NCBI GenBank assembly: GCA_031002005.1
Contig: CM061914.1
Location: 17,036,148-17,100,147, forward strand
Direction of reading: 5' to 3'
Length of the DNA stretch: 64,000 nucleotides
Source: Vandiemenella viatica
Taxonomy: Eukaryota; Arthropoda; Insecta; Orthoptera; Morabidae
Position 1 is the stretch's first letter; each line of letters starts with the position of its first letter. Shown here piece after piece: positions 11,330-22,030 of the stretch. Both the position numbers and the translations under genes were made by a program. The notes under the pieces are model-generated. The model worked only from the letters and a program-made list of their open reading frames with translations, had not been told where the DNA came from and made no database searches.

Positions 11330-12797
11330 ACCTAACGAAGCATACGTTGGAACAACAATAGTAAAGGATGCCGTAGAGATTGAAAGATTTGTCATTGTTT
11401 ACAATGGAATGGCTGCAGAGTTCTTGGTCGACAGATGTGTGTTGTGTGTGTGGAGTCGGCGCAGGTGTTTCCTATTCCCGGAGGTGACGTGAGCAACCAG
11501 CCAAGCCACTCTAACGTGACCGCGACTCCTCGGCGGTGACGTCACCAGAGCCACTTGCTGCAACTCGCAGCGCACGGAGCGCAGTAAACATTACTCACCA
11601 CTTCACAGTGCAAATAGCTTCTACACGTGTCCGGATCTCACTTCTCACACGCACGTCATCTTTGCCGCATCTGTTTATAGTCCCCGACACAAAGTTGTGT
11701 TTGCTACTCTCTCAGCTGAACGGTCTGGTAGCTCAGTGAACGGAATTACAATTTGGGTCTCGGATTCAAATCAGGATATACAGTAATTTTTCTAGCTTTG
11801 CTTTCTTGATATGGCATACGCCACGGTGATACGTGGTACGGTAGCTTCAGCTATTTGCGTATTATGCGGCAAGTCCAAACTCGTGTCACCAAACTGAATT
11901 TCTATTAGGCTCGTTGTTGGCCGATTGTAAGCAGTAAACAACTTACTCGCGAGAGTCAACAGGTCCCTGATAAGAGAAGATTATCAGATAACAGCGTTAC
12001 CAAGTCGTCAGCGTTATTTTAAGCTATTATTCTGAACCAGTTATTTTTTGCTGTCAACAGTCTCTCGAGAGATTCGATATAATCCTTCACTTTTCCTGTC
12101 GAGCTTATCTCCCCTTCTCTACACACCCGTTGCAAACTACCACTCCTGATATCTGCTGCATTTATTTCTACTCTGTTCTTCCGCTTGGACTGTACCCTCC
12201 ACTAACACATTAACCAATCACGCATGTCTTATAATAAAATTCAGCTTCCTCTTTTCTTTATGATAGCGACTTTAAGACTCACCCATGATTTTCATTGCAT
12301 ACTTTACTTCACTTAAGTTTAACTATTCTTGTATCGCACCTAATATTGAATGGTTCCTTTTTTTTCTTTTTGACTATTCAAGAAAACAAGCTTCTATTGA
12401 CTTAAGCGCTCTACTGTACACATATAATTGCAGACACTTAGTTCAGTGTTTTGTAAGATTTCTCCCTTCGAAGGAAGCTATTTTCGCCACTGTTCCTGAA
12501 TAACAGAACAATATATTAATGTATTGTTATATTTATCTTTTCTGATAATACCGCTGCCCACAATGAATAACGTTGACGTACTACGATTCTCTAGTAGCTA
12601 TACAGAGGCCAAGGATTGTAAAACAATCACCTTAATACAATGTACAGTCTATAATTTCATAATCACAATAAAACTTATTGTTTTCTTAAAGCGCATACTT
12701 GTTTGTAGCGGCTTGCCCTCTCTCCTTTGAATATGCTGCGCACTATGGGCTTTACAATAGGGAGACAATGGAGCCATATGGATATGCGTCAGTTTTC
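11330..12797. other. unassigned region with GC-rich patch and a tRNA-like relic
   Basis: 11430-11660 is GC-rich compared with its surroundings and contains the palindrome TGACGTCA at 11537-11544. At 11718-11775 an A-box-like ggtagctcagtgaacgga and a B-box-like ggattcaaatc suggest a decayed tRNA or SINE head, too damaged to fold convincingly. The rest to 12797 is AT-rich with no supported feature. Confidence 0.4.
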
Positions 12798-12805
12798 CGT
12801 AAGAC

Positions 12806-13037
12806 CAGAGGCTAGGTGCAGTGCACCGGGGCCCCTACGCTCAGGGGGGCCCCAAGCATACATCTGTGGGCCCCAAAGCGAACCTGGACCCTAAGCAGAA
12901 CTCAAGGGCCCCATCCATCCTCAGCTCAGGGGGCCCTTACCAGAAACACAAAGCCAAAGAAAAGGTCGCCCATCTGACCTGAGGGCCCAAAATAAATTTT
13001 TTGCACCAGGGCCCTTGTTGACCTAGCTAAGCCACTG
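12806..13037. mobile_element. GC-rich hAT-like MITE (ggggccc family), copy 1
   Basis: A 232-bp non-coding element with degraded inverted ends (left cagaggctaggtg, right tagctaagccactg), flanked by 8-bp cgtaagac at 12798-12805 and 13038-13045. The interior is dense in ggggccc runs and matches the copy at 63437-63717 (shared aaggtcgcccatctg and gggcccaaaataaatttttt). The 8-bp duplication suggests hAT mobilisation. With no coding capacity it would depend on a transposase elsewhere. Confidence 0.85.
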
Positions 13038-13139
13038 CGTAAGACTGATTGTCACTAGGCTTAAGACTACAAACCACGACAGTAAAAGCACTCTACTAAC
13101 TTTAAATTGACTTTTTCCTTTTCAAGTTATTCTCTGTTT

Positions 13140-13295
13140 CTTTTTGTCGTTTTTGAAGTGAAAACTTCTATATGCGCGCTAGGCGATATTCCGTCACCGA
13201 CATGATATGCGCGCTGCGCGCTTTTTGGATGCGTGAAATCTTATGAGTCGGCGTCACCAACATGCTGTACTATGAGTATATCTGTAGCCATAAGA
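13140..13295 (+). repeat. dispersed repeat related to 14125-14245
   Basis: Shares tttttgaagtgaaaacttct, cgtcaccgacatg and a final atctgt block with 14125-14245, in the same order. Diverged and non-coding. The second copy seeded the 77-bp tandem array at 14189-14496. Confidence 0.6.
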
Positions 13296-13339
13296 ATGAC
13301 GTGTTACGCAGGGCAGCAGTGAAAGTATACATTATACTA

Positions 13340-13780
13340 TCTAATATATAAAAATGAAAGTTTTTTGCCAGTCTTCTTCATACAAACAAACAGTTTTCAT
13401 CCGATTTTTATGGAAATATGTATACGTATACTTAAAAAAAAAAAAAAAAAAAAAAAAAAATAGAAAATACTGTTTACGTTTGATTTACAAAATACTAAAC
13501 CAATCTGCCCAATCCCCGGCGCATTGTAATTTGTTCACCCCCAGCAGCGGACTAGAACATGCTACCTCAAAAACCTCTGGAAACGTCTCATTGGTGTTTT
13601 TTTATTTCTTTATTATAATTAAAAAACCTTCGTTTGATGGGTTTTACATCGTGCTTATAATTAAAGTGTGTTACTTATATCATTGTTAGATTTAAATATC
13701 TATTGTAATAATGGGCAAATATTATGTGGCCGGCAGTATCGAAATTGTGGCCCATCTCCAAAATTGGTTGGGCAGCCTTG
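13340..13780 (+). repeat. degraded dispersed repeat of unknown class
   Basis: Starts with ctaatatataaaaatgaaag, a style common to arthropod non-autonomous repeats, contains a long A-run at ~13434-13460, and ends with a block (13739-13780) that recurs inverted at 61510-61552 (ccaattttgg core). A ccgattttta block is also echoed at 13831-13865. No coding content. Confidence 0.45.
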
Positions 13781-13884
13781 ACCTAAAGCCCCTCCTCCTT
13801 TCCTCCCCTCACCTCAATTTCTGTCAACGTTGTTCATACAAACCCACAGTTTTATCGGATTTTGATAGTACTTAGCACTCGAAT

Positions 13885-14085
13885 ACTTGATAGCCCTGCG
13901 GTTAAGGCGCTTACTCGGCGGCGGGTTCAAAGCCCCTAGAGAGCAGGAGTTTTTAGGGGATGTATTAGATGTGTGAGCTATGCAGGGACGTTCCGTAGTC
14001 CTGATTCTACGTTCAACTATAGTCCTCTGAGGAAAGGAATTGGCCTGCCTGCTAGTGACACAATAGCTTGGCACATCTCCTTCGG
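13885..14085 (+). repeat. SINE-B copy (tRNA-derived), diverged
   Basis: tRNA-like head with an A-box-like ctgcggttaaggcg and B-box-like ggttcaaagcc, followed by a body resembling 14497-14740 and 55985-56215 (cgttccgtag, then tctacgttcaacta). No clear target duplication. Confidence 0.55.
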
Positions 14086-14188
14086 GTACATTCGACTAAC
14101 CTTCGGATTGTGCACTAAGCCAGATTTTTTAGTTTTTGAAGTGAAAACTTCTTTAGGTGCGTTGGGCGATTTTTTGAATGGTAAAATC

Positions 14189-14496
14189 TTATCAGTTCGC
14201 GTCACCGACATGCTAATGTTAGCAGCATATCTGTCGCGATCTGGTGGCTCAGTGGTTAAGGTATCTTATCAGTTCCCGTCACCGACATGCTAATGTTAGC
14301 AGCATATCTGTCGCGATCTGGTGGCTCAGTAGTTAAGGTATCTTATCAGTTCCCGTCACCGACATGCTAATGTTAGCAGCATATCTGTCGCGATCTGGTG
14401 GCTCAGTGGTTAAGGTATCTTATCAGTTCCCGTCACCGACATGCTAATGTTAGCAGCATATCTGTCGCGATCTGGTGGCTCAGTGGTTAAGGTATC
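14189..14496 (+). repeat. 77-bp tandem array, four units, each carrying a SINE-B A box
   Basis: Four head-to-tail units starting at 14189, 14266, 14343 and 14420, exactly 77 bp apart and almost identical (gttcgcg in unit 1 versus gttcccg later, and one g/a change in cagtggtt). Each unit is flanking repeat sequence (cgtcaccgacatgctaatg) followed by the SINE tRNA head tggctcagtggttaagg. The last unit runs straight into the only SINE-B body. It arose by local tandem duplication across the SINE insertion boundary. Confidence 0.95.
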
Positions 14497-14740
14497 TTAC
14501 TGGGGAACGTTTCGAATCTCTGTCTCGGGTATTTTAATAGAACCTCAATCCAACCTTCACCTCTGGCACAGCTTGTTGTGCAATGCGAAGTACGCCAGAA
14601 CGATTCCGTAGGTCGGATTCCACGTTAAACTGTAGGTTACCTATACTTGTTAGTTAGATTAAGTGGCTGAAACAGGGACGGAATGCGCAGGCAATAGAAA
14701 CTCTGTCACCATGTCAATACGGAATTATTATCAAATTATT
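14465..14740 (+). repeat. SINE-B copy downstream of the 77-bp array
   Basis: tRNA-derived SINE. The A box ggctcagtggttaagg lies in the last tandem unit, the B-box-like gtttcgaatctc is at ~14508, and the body includes aaactgtaggtt and ggttagatta-like blocks, ending near ctctgtcaccatgtcaat. Matches the better preserved 55938-56215 copy. Confidence 0.75.
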
Positions 14741-15535
14741 TAGTACTAGTGTAAGCCCGTGACCGTTTTTTGGGTATCGTCACGGGTCTAGAATAGTTCC
14801 TGTTTCTAGGATGAAAGATTATGACAGGTTGATCTAATTTGACCAAATTTAAACTTGACCTGTGTTTCAGGGTGAATAAAATCTGTTGAGCTTGAAGAAC
14901 TCAGAAGCATTAATAGAGGTAGGTATTTAAAATGAACAGGGACGATAGCGCAATCGGATAATTGCTTGTATACAAACTTGACTTGTATTTGACCCTTAAA
15001 GTTCACTCTGCAAAATTTTAAAAAATTCCTGTTTGCTTCGAAAGCATCACGTTGTTTTTTTAATTGAGACTGGGCAAACACTCATAATGTAATCATTGGT
15101 CATAGTATCTGTAAATGCCAGAGAACTTAAAACACATTCGATATTATTAAACAGTTGAGCAACTCCGGAGAAATGAATTTCCTTAATGCTCGATTTGGTA
15201 ACGCGTAAAATAACCTAATTACATGAACAAAGCCATTAACGAAACTGGTCAAAACTAACGCATAAACTTTGGTCAAGCAACATTAGTGAAAATTTTAATT
15301 AGATTGAAATTTTTCTAAGACGGAATAACAATTGTCATTCGTGGTTACAGCAGAGACCATGAGTAATTTTTTTTAAAAGTGTTTATAGTTGCTTTCATTA
15401 GCAACATGTTACTGAAGATCCACTTTTTTCAGCAGCAAAATTTATCAATTTTTTTAACTATGAAACGCTACGAAAAGCAAACTTAATGATTGTATTAAGG
15501 CTATTAATTTTGTAGTAGTTGCTTAGCTATTATAA
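14740..15535 (-). repeat. dispersed repeat R1k, copy 2
   Basis: Inverted copy of 3515-4415. It begins at tactagtgtaagcccgtgac, the same terminus that ends copy 1, and continues through gtctagaatag, tgacaggttgat, cactctgcaaaatttt and agcaacatgttact. Divergence is high with many small indels. Confidence 0.7.
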
Positions 15536-15539
15536 TTAT

Positions 15540-16235
15540 GTCTGTTTTAAGTGAAGAAGAGGACATTGTTTAAATAAGAAAGAGGAAACATATATTTTCA
15601 ATATCGCATTTTTTTAAAACAAGAAATTCCAGGTGACTGCTATATGTTTGAAAAACAGATGATAGGAGTGGTTTAATAAGATAAGTACTATTATTTGCTA
15701 CTTCTTTAAAGAAATGTAACAATAAAAATAATTTATAAAATTACACACCTTTTCCTGTCACCATCGAGTTCTGTTGTTTAACTTTTTCTCTTCTGAATGA
15801 CTAGATAGATAGTGCAAAGAATTTACTTTCCCCTTAACTACGATAGTGGTTCCCATATATTTTGCGATTTTGCTCCAGACATAGTGCTTTTTTTATTTTA
15901 TTGTGGTAATATTTGTGACTGCTCTGCCATATCTGCGGCACTCATTATACACTAGGCGAATATTTGTGCTCACCTTGTGGTACACTTTTTGAAAAAAAAA
16001 CTGCTGCACCTAAATACGTGAAATTGAACATACTAATTCAAAGTCGATTCTAGATGTGTCATCAATCATTAATTTTGCAGAAAAAAAAAAAAAAGAAAGA
16101 CCATTATTTTGTCTTATTGCGATTTGGATGAAATGTCATACGTAGGTAACGATTTGCTGTTAAAGTTTGTAACAAGACTGTGTGGCGTAAGGATTTGGGC
16201 GAGACTATACTGTTAGAGACTCTTCCAACCAAATG
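15540..16235. other. AT-rich unassigned sequence
   Basis: No supported feature. Homopolymer A and T runs only. Confidence 0.4.
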
Positions 16236-16248
16236 TCAAGCTCTCCTT

Positions 16249-16398
16249 CATGTGCGGCGGTGTTTACATCGGTGAGACAGGCAACTCTGTGGCGGAGAGA
16301 CTTCAGGAACAAATGCACCACGACAAATCCGCTGTTGTTCGCCATGCCATTAACACCGAGCACGAAATAAAATTTGAAGACACGAGGCTGCAGTAGAG
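16249..16398 (+). pseudogene. Penelope-like element GIY-YIG endonuclease fragment
   Basis: A 49-codon stretch reads GGVYIGETGNSVAERLQEQ, then a His-rich linker and SAVVRHAINTEHEIKFED, ending at a stop. This is the GIY-YIG nuclease fold that Penelope-like elements carry after their RT. The GVYIGETG core and the conserved Arg in AERL are visible. No RT domain is recognisable upstream, so it is a 5'-truncated relic. A hammerhead-like motif follows at 16531. Confidence 0.7.
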
Positions 16399-16530
16399 AG
16401 AAGACCAGTGGTGGCCCCGGCGTGTGGAAGAGGTAGTGGAAACTTTAAAAAAACACCGACAACGGCAACGAAGATAGCGGCCTCTTACTCTGCGATACTT
16501 GGCGCTCGTTGCTATGTCAGTATAAACAGT

Positions 16531-16572
16531 ATCTCTGACGAAGGCTGTAGGGTGGCAGCCGAAAGCTCAGAT
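16531..16572 (+). ncRNA. hammerhead ribozyme-like motif, Penelope-associated, copy 1
   Basis: Core ctgacga at 16535-16541 matches CUGANGA. Stem II is ggctg/cagcc (5 bp) with an 8-nt loop, followed by the second core gaaa. Stem III would be the 4-nt palindrome agct, then C as the cleavage nucleotide. Stem I is atct/agat (4 bp). One unpaired A lies between the first core and stem II. Position downstream of a GIY-YIG relic fits the known hammerheads of Penelope-like elements. Degenerate; activity doubtful. Confidence 0.5.
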
Positions 16573-16599
16573 TATGGAATATACAACGAGGCATACATC

Positions 16600-16985
16600 G
16601 GAAATCTATTAATTATGAACAAAGAAGGCTGCGGAACCTTAGAAATCATTCCATCTCAGTAATTTGTCAGTGAATGTTAAAGGCCATTATACTGGACTAG
16701 GAAAGAAACGTGAAGTAGCTGTTCTGGCGTACCAGCCGCGATTTTGTTCTGGCAAATACTGGGACGATTCGAGTTTCCGTCTTCATACAAACACGAGAAC
16801 AAACAAACAGAATGTAGATTCCTGGACTCACATACTTGATGTGTTCCTGCAGTTGGTTCCACGGCTTCGTCGTGTGGAATAAGGATTGTGGCGCTACGTG
16901 CCTGCACTTTACAAAGCACCTCAATTAGGTCCGCTGTGCAGATGCTGTAGCTGCGGGAACTCCCTGGAGCCCCACATGAGGCTTA
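16600..16985. other. unassigned sequence
   Basis: Short overlapping frames on both strands (16664-16924) have no recognisable motif. No supported feature. Confidence 0.35.
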
Positions 16986-17155
16986 CGTAAGGTTACACTG
17001 CAAGCGAGTTCGCTCGGATTCGTCCGAATAAACAAACCCATACAAAGGCAGACGGTTACAGTAAGAGCGAATTCGTCGCGCGAAGCGCTCGTTGCCGCTG
17101 GAAGTTCAAACTGATTTGTTTTTTTCGCGCGAATGGAGCGATTCCTCTGTAGGCT

Positions 17156-18126
17156 ATTATTTATCGTGAAATCACAACCCAGGACGACTACGCTTTGTTA
17201 CAAGACGATATTATGAAAATAATTGCGTGGTGTAAAGATTGGCAGTTGGATTTAAACGCTAAAAAGTGTCAAGTCATGCATGTAAGTAAAAAGGTGATAC
17301 CATTTAGCTCTGAATATACAATTAATGGTACTGTCCTTAGAACGGTAGATTCCGCTAAATACCTAGGGGTAACAATTCGTAATAATTTGTCATCGAATGA
17401 GCATATCGAGAATGTAATTGGGAAAGCAAATCGTATGCTTCGATTTCTAGGTCGTAATTTAAAACAATGCACTCAGGACGTTAAATCGATTGCATACAAG
17501 TTACTAGTGCGGCCTCACTTAGAATATTGTTGCTCTGTATGGGGTCCCCATCAAAAGGGTTTCATGGAGACATTAGAGATAGTCCAACGAAGAGCCGCCC
17601 GATTCGTGACAGGTATATACAGTTGGAGGGATAGCGTAAGTGCGATGTTGAAGGAGTTAGGTTGGGAAGACCTGGAGCACCGAAGGCGTTGCTCTCGACG
17701 GAAGCTAATTGAAAAATTCTCGACTGACGTATTTCGGAATGACAGTAAACAAATATTGCTACCAGCAACATTCATATCCCGGAATGACCGCGAAAATAAG
17801 ATAAGAGAAATAAGGGCCAGAACCGATTCTTTTCTGTACTCATTTTTCCCACGAGCGATTAGGGAATAGAATAGAAAGGATTTACCGGGCGAGTAAACTT
17901 AAAATCCGACAGGATTAGCTTTCGATAAAGCACTCCGGCCATCTTGATCTGGGGTTTCCATGGTTTTCCCGGATCAGTCCAGGCAAGTGCTGGGATGGTT
18001 CCTCACAATAACCCATGGGCGCCTCCTGCCATATCCCGTATATCCCTCCCAAACCATTACCTTCCCGGATAGGTGCAATGCAACCTCCGCCACACACTTT
18101 TAGTGAATCGCGGAGTACTAGTAATA
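17156..18126 (+). pseudogene. Jockey/CR1-superfamily LINE, RT C-terminal part and 3' UTR, copy 1
   Basis: 5'-truncated just after the catalytic FADD box. The open frame 17195-17869 (224 codons) has WQLDLNAKKCQVMHVS, KYLGVTIRNNLSS, LEYCCSVWGPHQKG and VQRRAARFVTGIYSWRDS, the standard thumb/connection region following a LINE RT. The 3' UTR (17870-18126) includes tttccatggttttcccgga, shared with SINE-A, and ccgccacacacttttag before a short taatagta tail. The 7-bp gtaggct occurs at 17149-17155 and 18127-18133 and is a candidate target duplication. A second copy of this family is at 18806-19350. Confidence 0.8.
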
Positions 18127-18346
18127 GTAGGCTGAGGCGAGTGCTGTCGATTCCGTATAATTGTAAAAGGTTTTATTTCACGCGAATCGGTCCTTGACTA
18201 TTTTAGTTGTGTTTAAATATTATTCTGAACAGTGAAAAACTGTTGAGTTTGGAATTTGACAGAAGAATATTGCGGATTTTCAAATGGTGAAATACATGTC
18301 TGACGTTACGCTGCCTTCTTATTTCTTCTTCTATTGCATTCAATAT

Positions 18347-20025
18347 TCACCGAAGAGCCAAAGAAACTGGTATAGGCATGCATATACAAACACAGAGATG
18401 AGTAGGGCGCCGCGGTCGGCAACGCCTATATAAGACAACAGGTGACTGGCGCAGGCGTTAGATCGGTTGCTGCTGCTACAATGGCAGGTTATCACGATTT
18501 AAGTGAGTTTGAACATGGTGTTATAGTCGGCGCACGAGAGATGGGACCCAGCATCTCCGAGGTAGCGATGAGGTTGGGACTTTCCGTATGACCATTTCAC
18601 GAGTACACCGTGAATATCGGGAAACCGGTTAAACATTAAATCTCCGACACTCCTGCGGCTGGAAAAGCATCCAGCAAGAACGGGACCAACGACGACTGAA
18701 GAGAATCGTTCAACGTGACAGAAGTACAACCCTTCAGCAAATTGATGTGGATTTCAATGCTGGGCCATCAATAATCCTCAGCGTGCGAACCATTCAACGA
18801 AACATCATGGAGGCATTAGAGAAGGTCCAAAGAAGAGCCACCCGATTCGTGAGAGGTATTTATAGATGGAGGGAAAGCGTAAGTGCGATGTTGAAGGAGT
18901 TAGGTTGGGAAGACCTGGAACACCAAAGGCGGTGGTCTCGACAGAAGCTAATTTAATAATTCATGACTGACGTATTTTGGATTGATAGCAATCAAATATT
19001 GCTTTCATATCTCGGGACGACCGCGAAAATAAGATAAGAGAAATCAGGGCCAGAACCAATTAATTTTGCTACTCATTTTTTCCACGAGCGTTAGGGAATG
19101 GAATAGAAAGGATTTACCCGGCGAGTAAACTTAAAATCGGACAGGAGTAGCTTTCGATAAAGCTCTCCAGCCATCCTGATTTCGCGGATCACTCCAAGCG
19201 AATGCTGGGATCGTTCCCCAAAATAGCCCAAGGGCGCCTCCTGCCATATCCCGTAAATCCCTTCTAAACTAATACCCTTTCGGATAGGTGCTATGCACCT
19301 TCCGCCACACACTTTTAGATAATCGCAGAGTAATAATAATAATATAGGCTTTCGGAGCCGAAGGCCCACTGGTCTACCCTTATTGAGTGCATGACACAAA
19401 GCATTACGCCTCGCCTGGGCCCGTCAACACTGACACTGGACTCTTGATGATTGGAAACATATTGCCTGGTCCGACGAGTCTCGTTTCCAATTGTATCGAG
19501 CGGATGAACGTGTACGGGTATGGAGAAGACCTCACGAATTCATGGACGCTGCATGTAAGCAGGGGACTTTTCAAGCTGGTGGAGGCTCTGTAATGGTGTG
19601 GGACGTGTGCAGTTGGAGTGACATGGGACCCCTGATACGTCTAGATACGTACGCATCCTGGCTGATCACCTGCATCCATTCATGCCCATTGTGCATTAGC
19701 CAACTAGTCCAGAATTGCTACAGAGTGGCTCCGGGAACACTCTTCTGAAATTAAACACCTCCGCTGGCCACCAAACTCCCCAGACATGAACATTATTGAG
19801 CATATCTGTTATGCCTTGCAACGTGTCGTTCAGAAGAGATATTTACCCCCTCGTATTCTTACGGATTTATGGAAAGCCCTGCAGGATGCATGGAGTCAAT
19901 TCCCTCCAGCACTAATTCAACATTAGTCGAATCCATGCCACGTCGTGTTGCGGCACTTCTGCGTGCTCGCGGGGGCCCTACACAATATTAGAAAGGTGTA
20001 CCAGTTTCTTTGGGTCTTCAGTGTA
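18347..20025 (+). mobile_element. Tc1-like transposon, transposase broken, interrupted by a LINE
   Basis: Terminal inverted repeats gccaaagaaactggta (from ~18347) and taccagtttctttgggtc (to ~20025). A transposase start region lies at 18481 (atggcaggttatcacg), an HTH-like part follows, then the LINE at 18806-19350, then the catalytic half: WSDESRFQLYRAD (first catalytic D), VWRRPHEF, GGGSVMVWDVC and NSPDMNIIEHI (third catalytic residue region). The segment that should carry QDNA with the second D is deleted near 19690-19715. Stops and frameshifts are present. Dead copy. Confidence 0.85.
18806..19350 (+). mobile_element. LINE fragment inside the Tc1-like element, copy 2
   Basis: Same family as 17156-18126 but truncated further 5'. 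It begins at catggaggcattagagaagg, reads VQRRATRFVRGIYRWRES and LKELGWEDLEHQRRWSRQKLI, then stops, and continues through the same 3' UTR to a (TAA)n tail at ~19332-19346. It separates the two halves of the Tc1 transposase, whose sequence resumes at ggctttcggagccgaagg. The two copies share the aligned UTR, including gctctccagccatcctgat and ccgccacacacttttag. Confidence 0.85.
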
Positions 20026-20574
20026 TATGAATACGTGCCGTAAGCCATACGATAATATTCATGAAACTTCAGTTATTGGTTCTTTAATTCTTCAAAAAAT
20101 TTAAAAATATTCACTCAAACGATGATTCAAGAAAATTTCATTAACTCACAATTGCCTCTTTCTCTTTTCAAATGGAAAGAGTTTAAACTTAATAAAATGC
20201 TTCATTAATATCCATATTCTTAAATTATCACCAATAGAGTCTGATAAATATTACTAGACTTTTAAATACAACCACTTTGAATCGAGCGAAAACTGAAATA
20301 AACCACTTTTTCGGCGTCTTCGTTCGCAAGAATACGATTGCACTGTAAGCAATTATCCATCGCACGAATTCGCGCGACTTCGTGCGAAGGATACTTTCCG
20401 CGAATTCGCTTGCAGTGTAACCGAAGCCCCCTAGATTTTCATCGAGTCCACATACTGCCAGAACACGTTCACTGAAACAGTCACGAGATATTGTTCTGTT
20501 ACCATGTAGTGGCCTCGCAGGTAAACAGTTTGTTGCACACCGAGTCTCCGGCGGTAATGCATCCGTCCCAACGT

Positions 20575-20690
20575 CTAGACTTCAGTTTTCCATGGTTACT
20601 TCAACAGGTCATGGTCGAATTTCTCTCCCATTCTCTGCCAACTCTAATGATCTCAACGTAGACGAGCCGTAAACCCCGAAACAAAAAAGG
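20575..20690 (+). repeat. SINE-A body fragment, diverged
   Basis: Retains gttttccatggttact, ggtcatggtcgaatttc, cccattct, tctaatgatctcaacgtagacga and cgtaaa, in family order. The tRNA head is missing. Confidence 0.55.
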
Positions 20691-20967
20691 TTTGTTACTT
20701 GGCAGGGAAATACGCATCAACATCTGGTTCAGTTAAAGAACTGAGGCTCTCTCCCAAAGGTTCTCTTTTTTGTGACGTCAAAACAAGACCAAGATGGAAG
20801 ATGATAGGGAAATAACTCATGGAACGAGCAAAGTTGTCCTTGCGATACCACGGGAAGCGTTGTTTGAGGAGGGTCAGAGATAAGGGCCAACAGGTGTTTC
20901 GAAAGCCAACAAAGCTGACAGTCCTCAACAATATATCCCTCCTACTAATTTCTAAACAAATAACATA

Positions 20968-21085
20968 ATCTGGAAAGACCTGGCCTGATGTGTTGGCGGT
21001 AGCGTTCGGGCCTGGCCTTCTCGAGGAATATGGTTCGATTCCCGCTCAGGGCGTTGCCGTATTAACTCGTGAATTACAGCCGTGT
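20968..21085 (+). repeat. tRNA-like SINE head
   Basis: An A-box-like tggcggtagcgttcggg followed by B-box ggttcgattcc spaced about as in a tRNA, then non-tRNA sequence. It does not close an acceptor stem, so it is a SINE relic and not a tRNA gene. Confidence 0.45.
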
Positions 21086-21559
21086 TAACCACAGAGTGTC
21101 TCGTGAATCTAAAAGCAGTTAACTTACATAATTCGACAGAAGTGACTTCACCCCTTTCCTTGCAGAAGGAGCAGCATTGGATTGCTGTAACTCTCGCTTT
21201 GATTCTGGCGTAAAGTCTCATCCATTGTTACGAACGTTCAACGAATTCAGCAGAACTTTCAGCAGACATCTCCCTCTTAATTGTCTTTTTACCTGTTACA
21301 TTAAGTTAGCAATTCCACAAGTGGTAACGTTTCTCAGAATCAAGGATTCCGTAAGGACGATATCCAACGATGTTGTTTGAATGCCTCGCCCCTCCTTTGT
21401 TAATGCCTCTAGTGCCCTTGTGAAGTGGTCACACTGCCATAACTATGCCACCATATAACCAGTGACGAGCTTCGGCGATACGAATATTTTATTACAGCAC
21501 GAATTTCTTTCGTATTAAATGTGCACCTCACCCACTTTCAGCAGCTATGGTGAAATAAC

Positions 21560-22030
21560 GAAATACATAACGAGGAACGGGAGGGAAGAAGGCAGTAGAA
21601 ATGTGTTAGTGGATGGCAAGACACTAGGACAGATAAAATCTTTCAAGTATTTGGAAACTTTAGTCAAGTATGTGGAAGCTTTACAAAAGAGCGGAATTTC
21701 TCTGAAAAACAGTTTCTTTTTGTAATACTATAAGATCATTGACGTGCAAAATCAAAAAGAACAAAGAAAAATACGTAAAAAAATTTGAAATGAAGAGAAT
21801 AATGGAGAACTGCAGTGGATGGATAAAACGAAGAATGAGTAGGTTAGGGGAGTAGTGAAACATGATGAGGACGATGAAGAAGAGGAAGTCGTCTTCCTTA
21901 TGTCGCATTCTGCGTAGAAATACTGTATTTTATAGAACAATAATACGGAACGTAATACGGTCTAAAAACCTGGCACGCTTGACTTCATACCACACATCCG
22001 AAGACGAAAATATAACTCAAGTGCGCTGTT
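21560..22030 (+). pseudogene. RTE-like LINE C-terminal relic, weak
   Basis: Reads NVLVDGKTLGQIKSFKYLE, the strand that follows LINE RT palms, and later, in another frame, CRILRRNTVFYRTIIRNVI, which resembles the GHILRRN...II.G.IEG region of RTE-type ORF2 tails. The intervening sequence is scrambled. Low certainty. Confidence 0.4.

Larger units (their letters stand above)
16991..20422. mobile_element. TIR DNA element of unresolved superfamily, enlarged by nested insertions
   Basis: The two ends are near-perfect inverted repeats of about 23 bp: ggttacactgcaagcgagtt at 16991 and its complement ending at 20422, with one mismatch, followed by subterminal gcgaattcg-rich palindromic sequence at both ends. 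Native sequence is about 16991-17155, 18127-18346 and 20026-20422; the rest is a LINE and a Tc1 element. No transposase is visible in the native part, so it is a non-autonomous element of roughly 0.8 kb before insertion. The target duplication is not clear, so I do not assign a superfamily. Confidence 0.75.

Noticed and set aside
11718..11775. Possible tRNA gene
   Set aside because: A- and B-box-like words only; stems do not close, so listed only as a relic.
14189..14496. CRISPR-like array
   Set aside because: Units are contiguous 77-bp copies without unique spacers, and the genome is eukaryotic.
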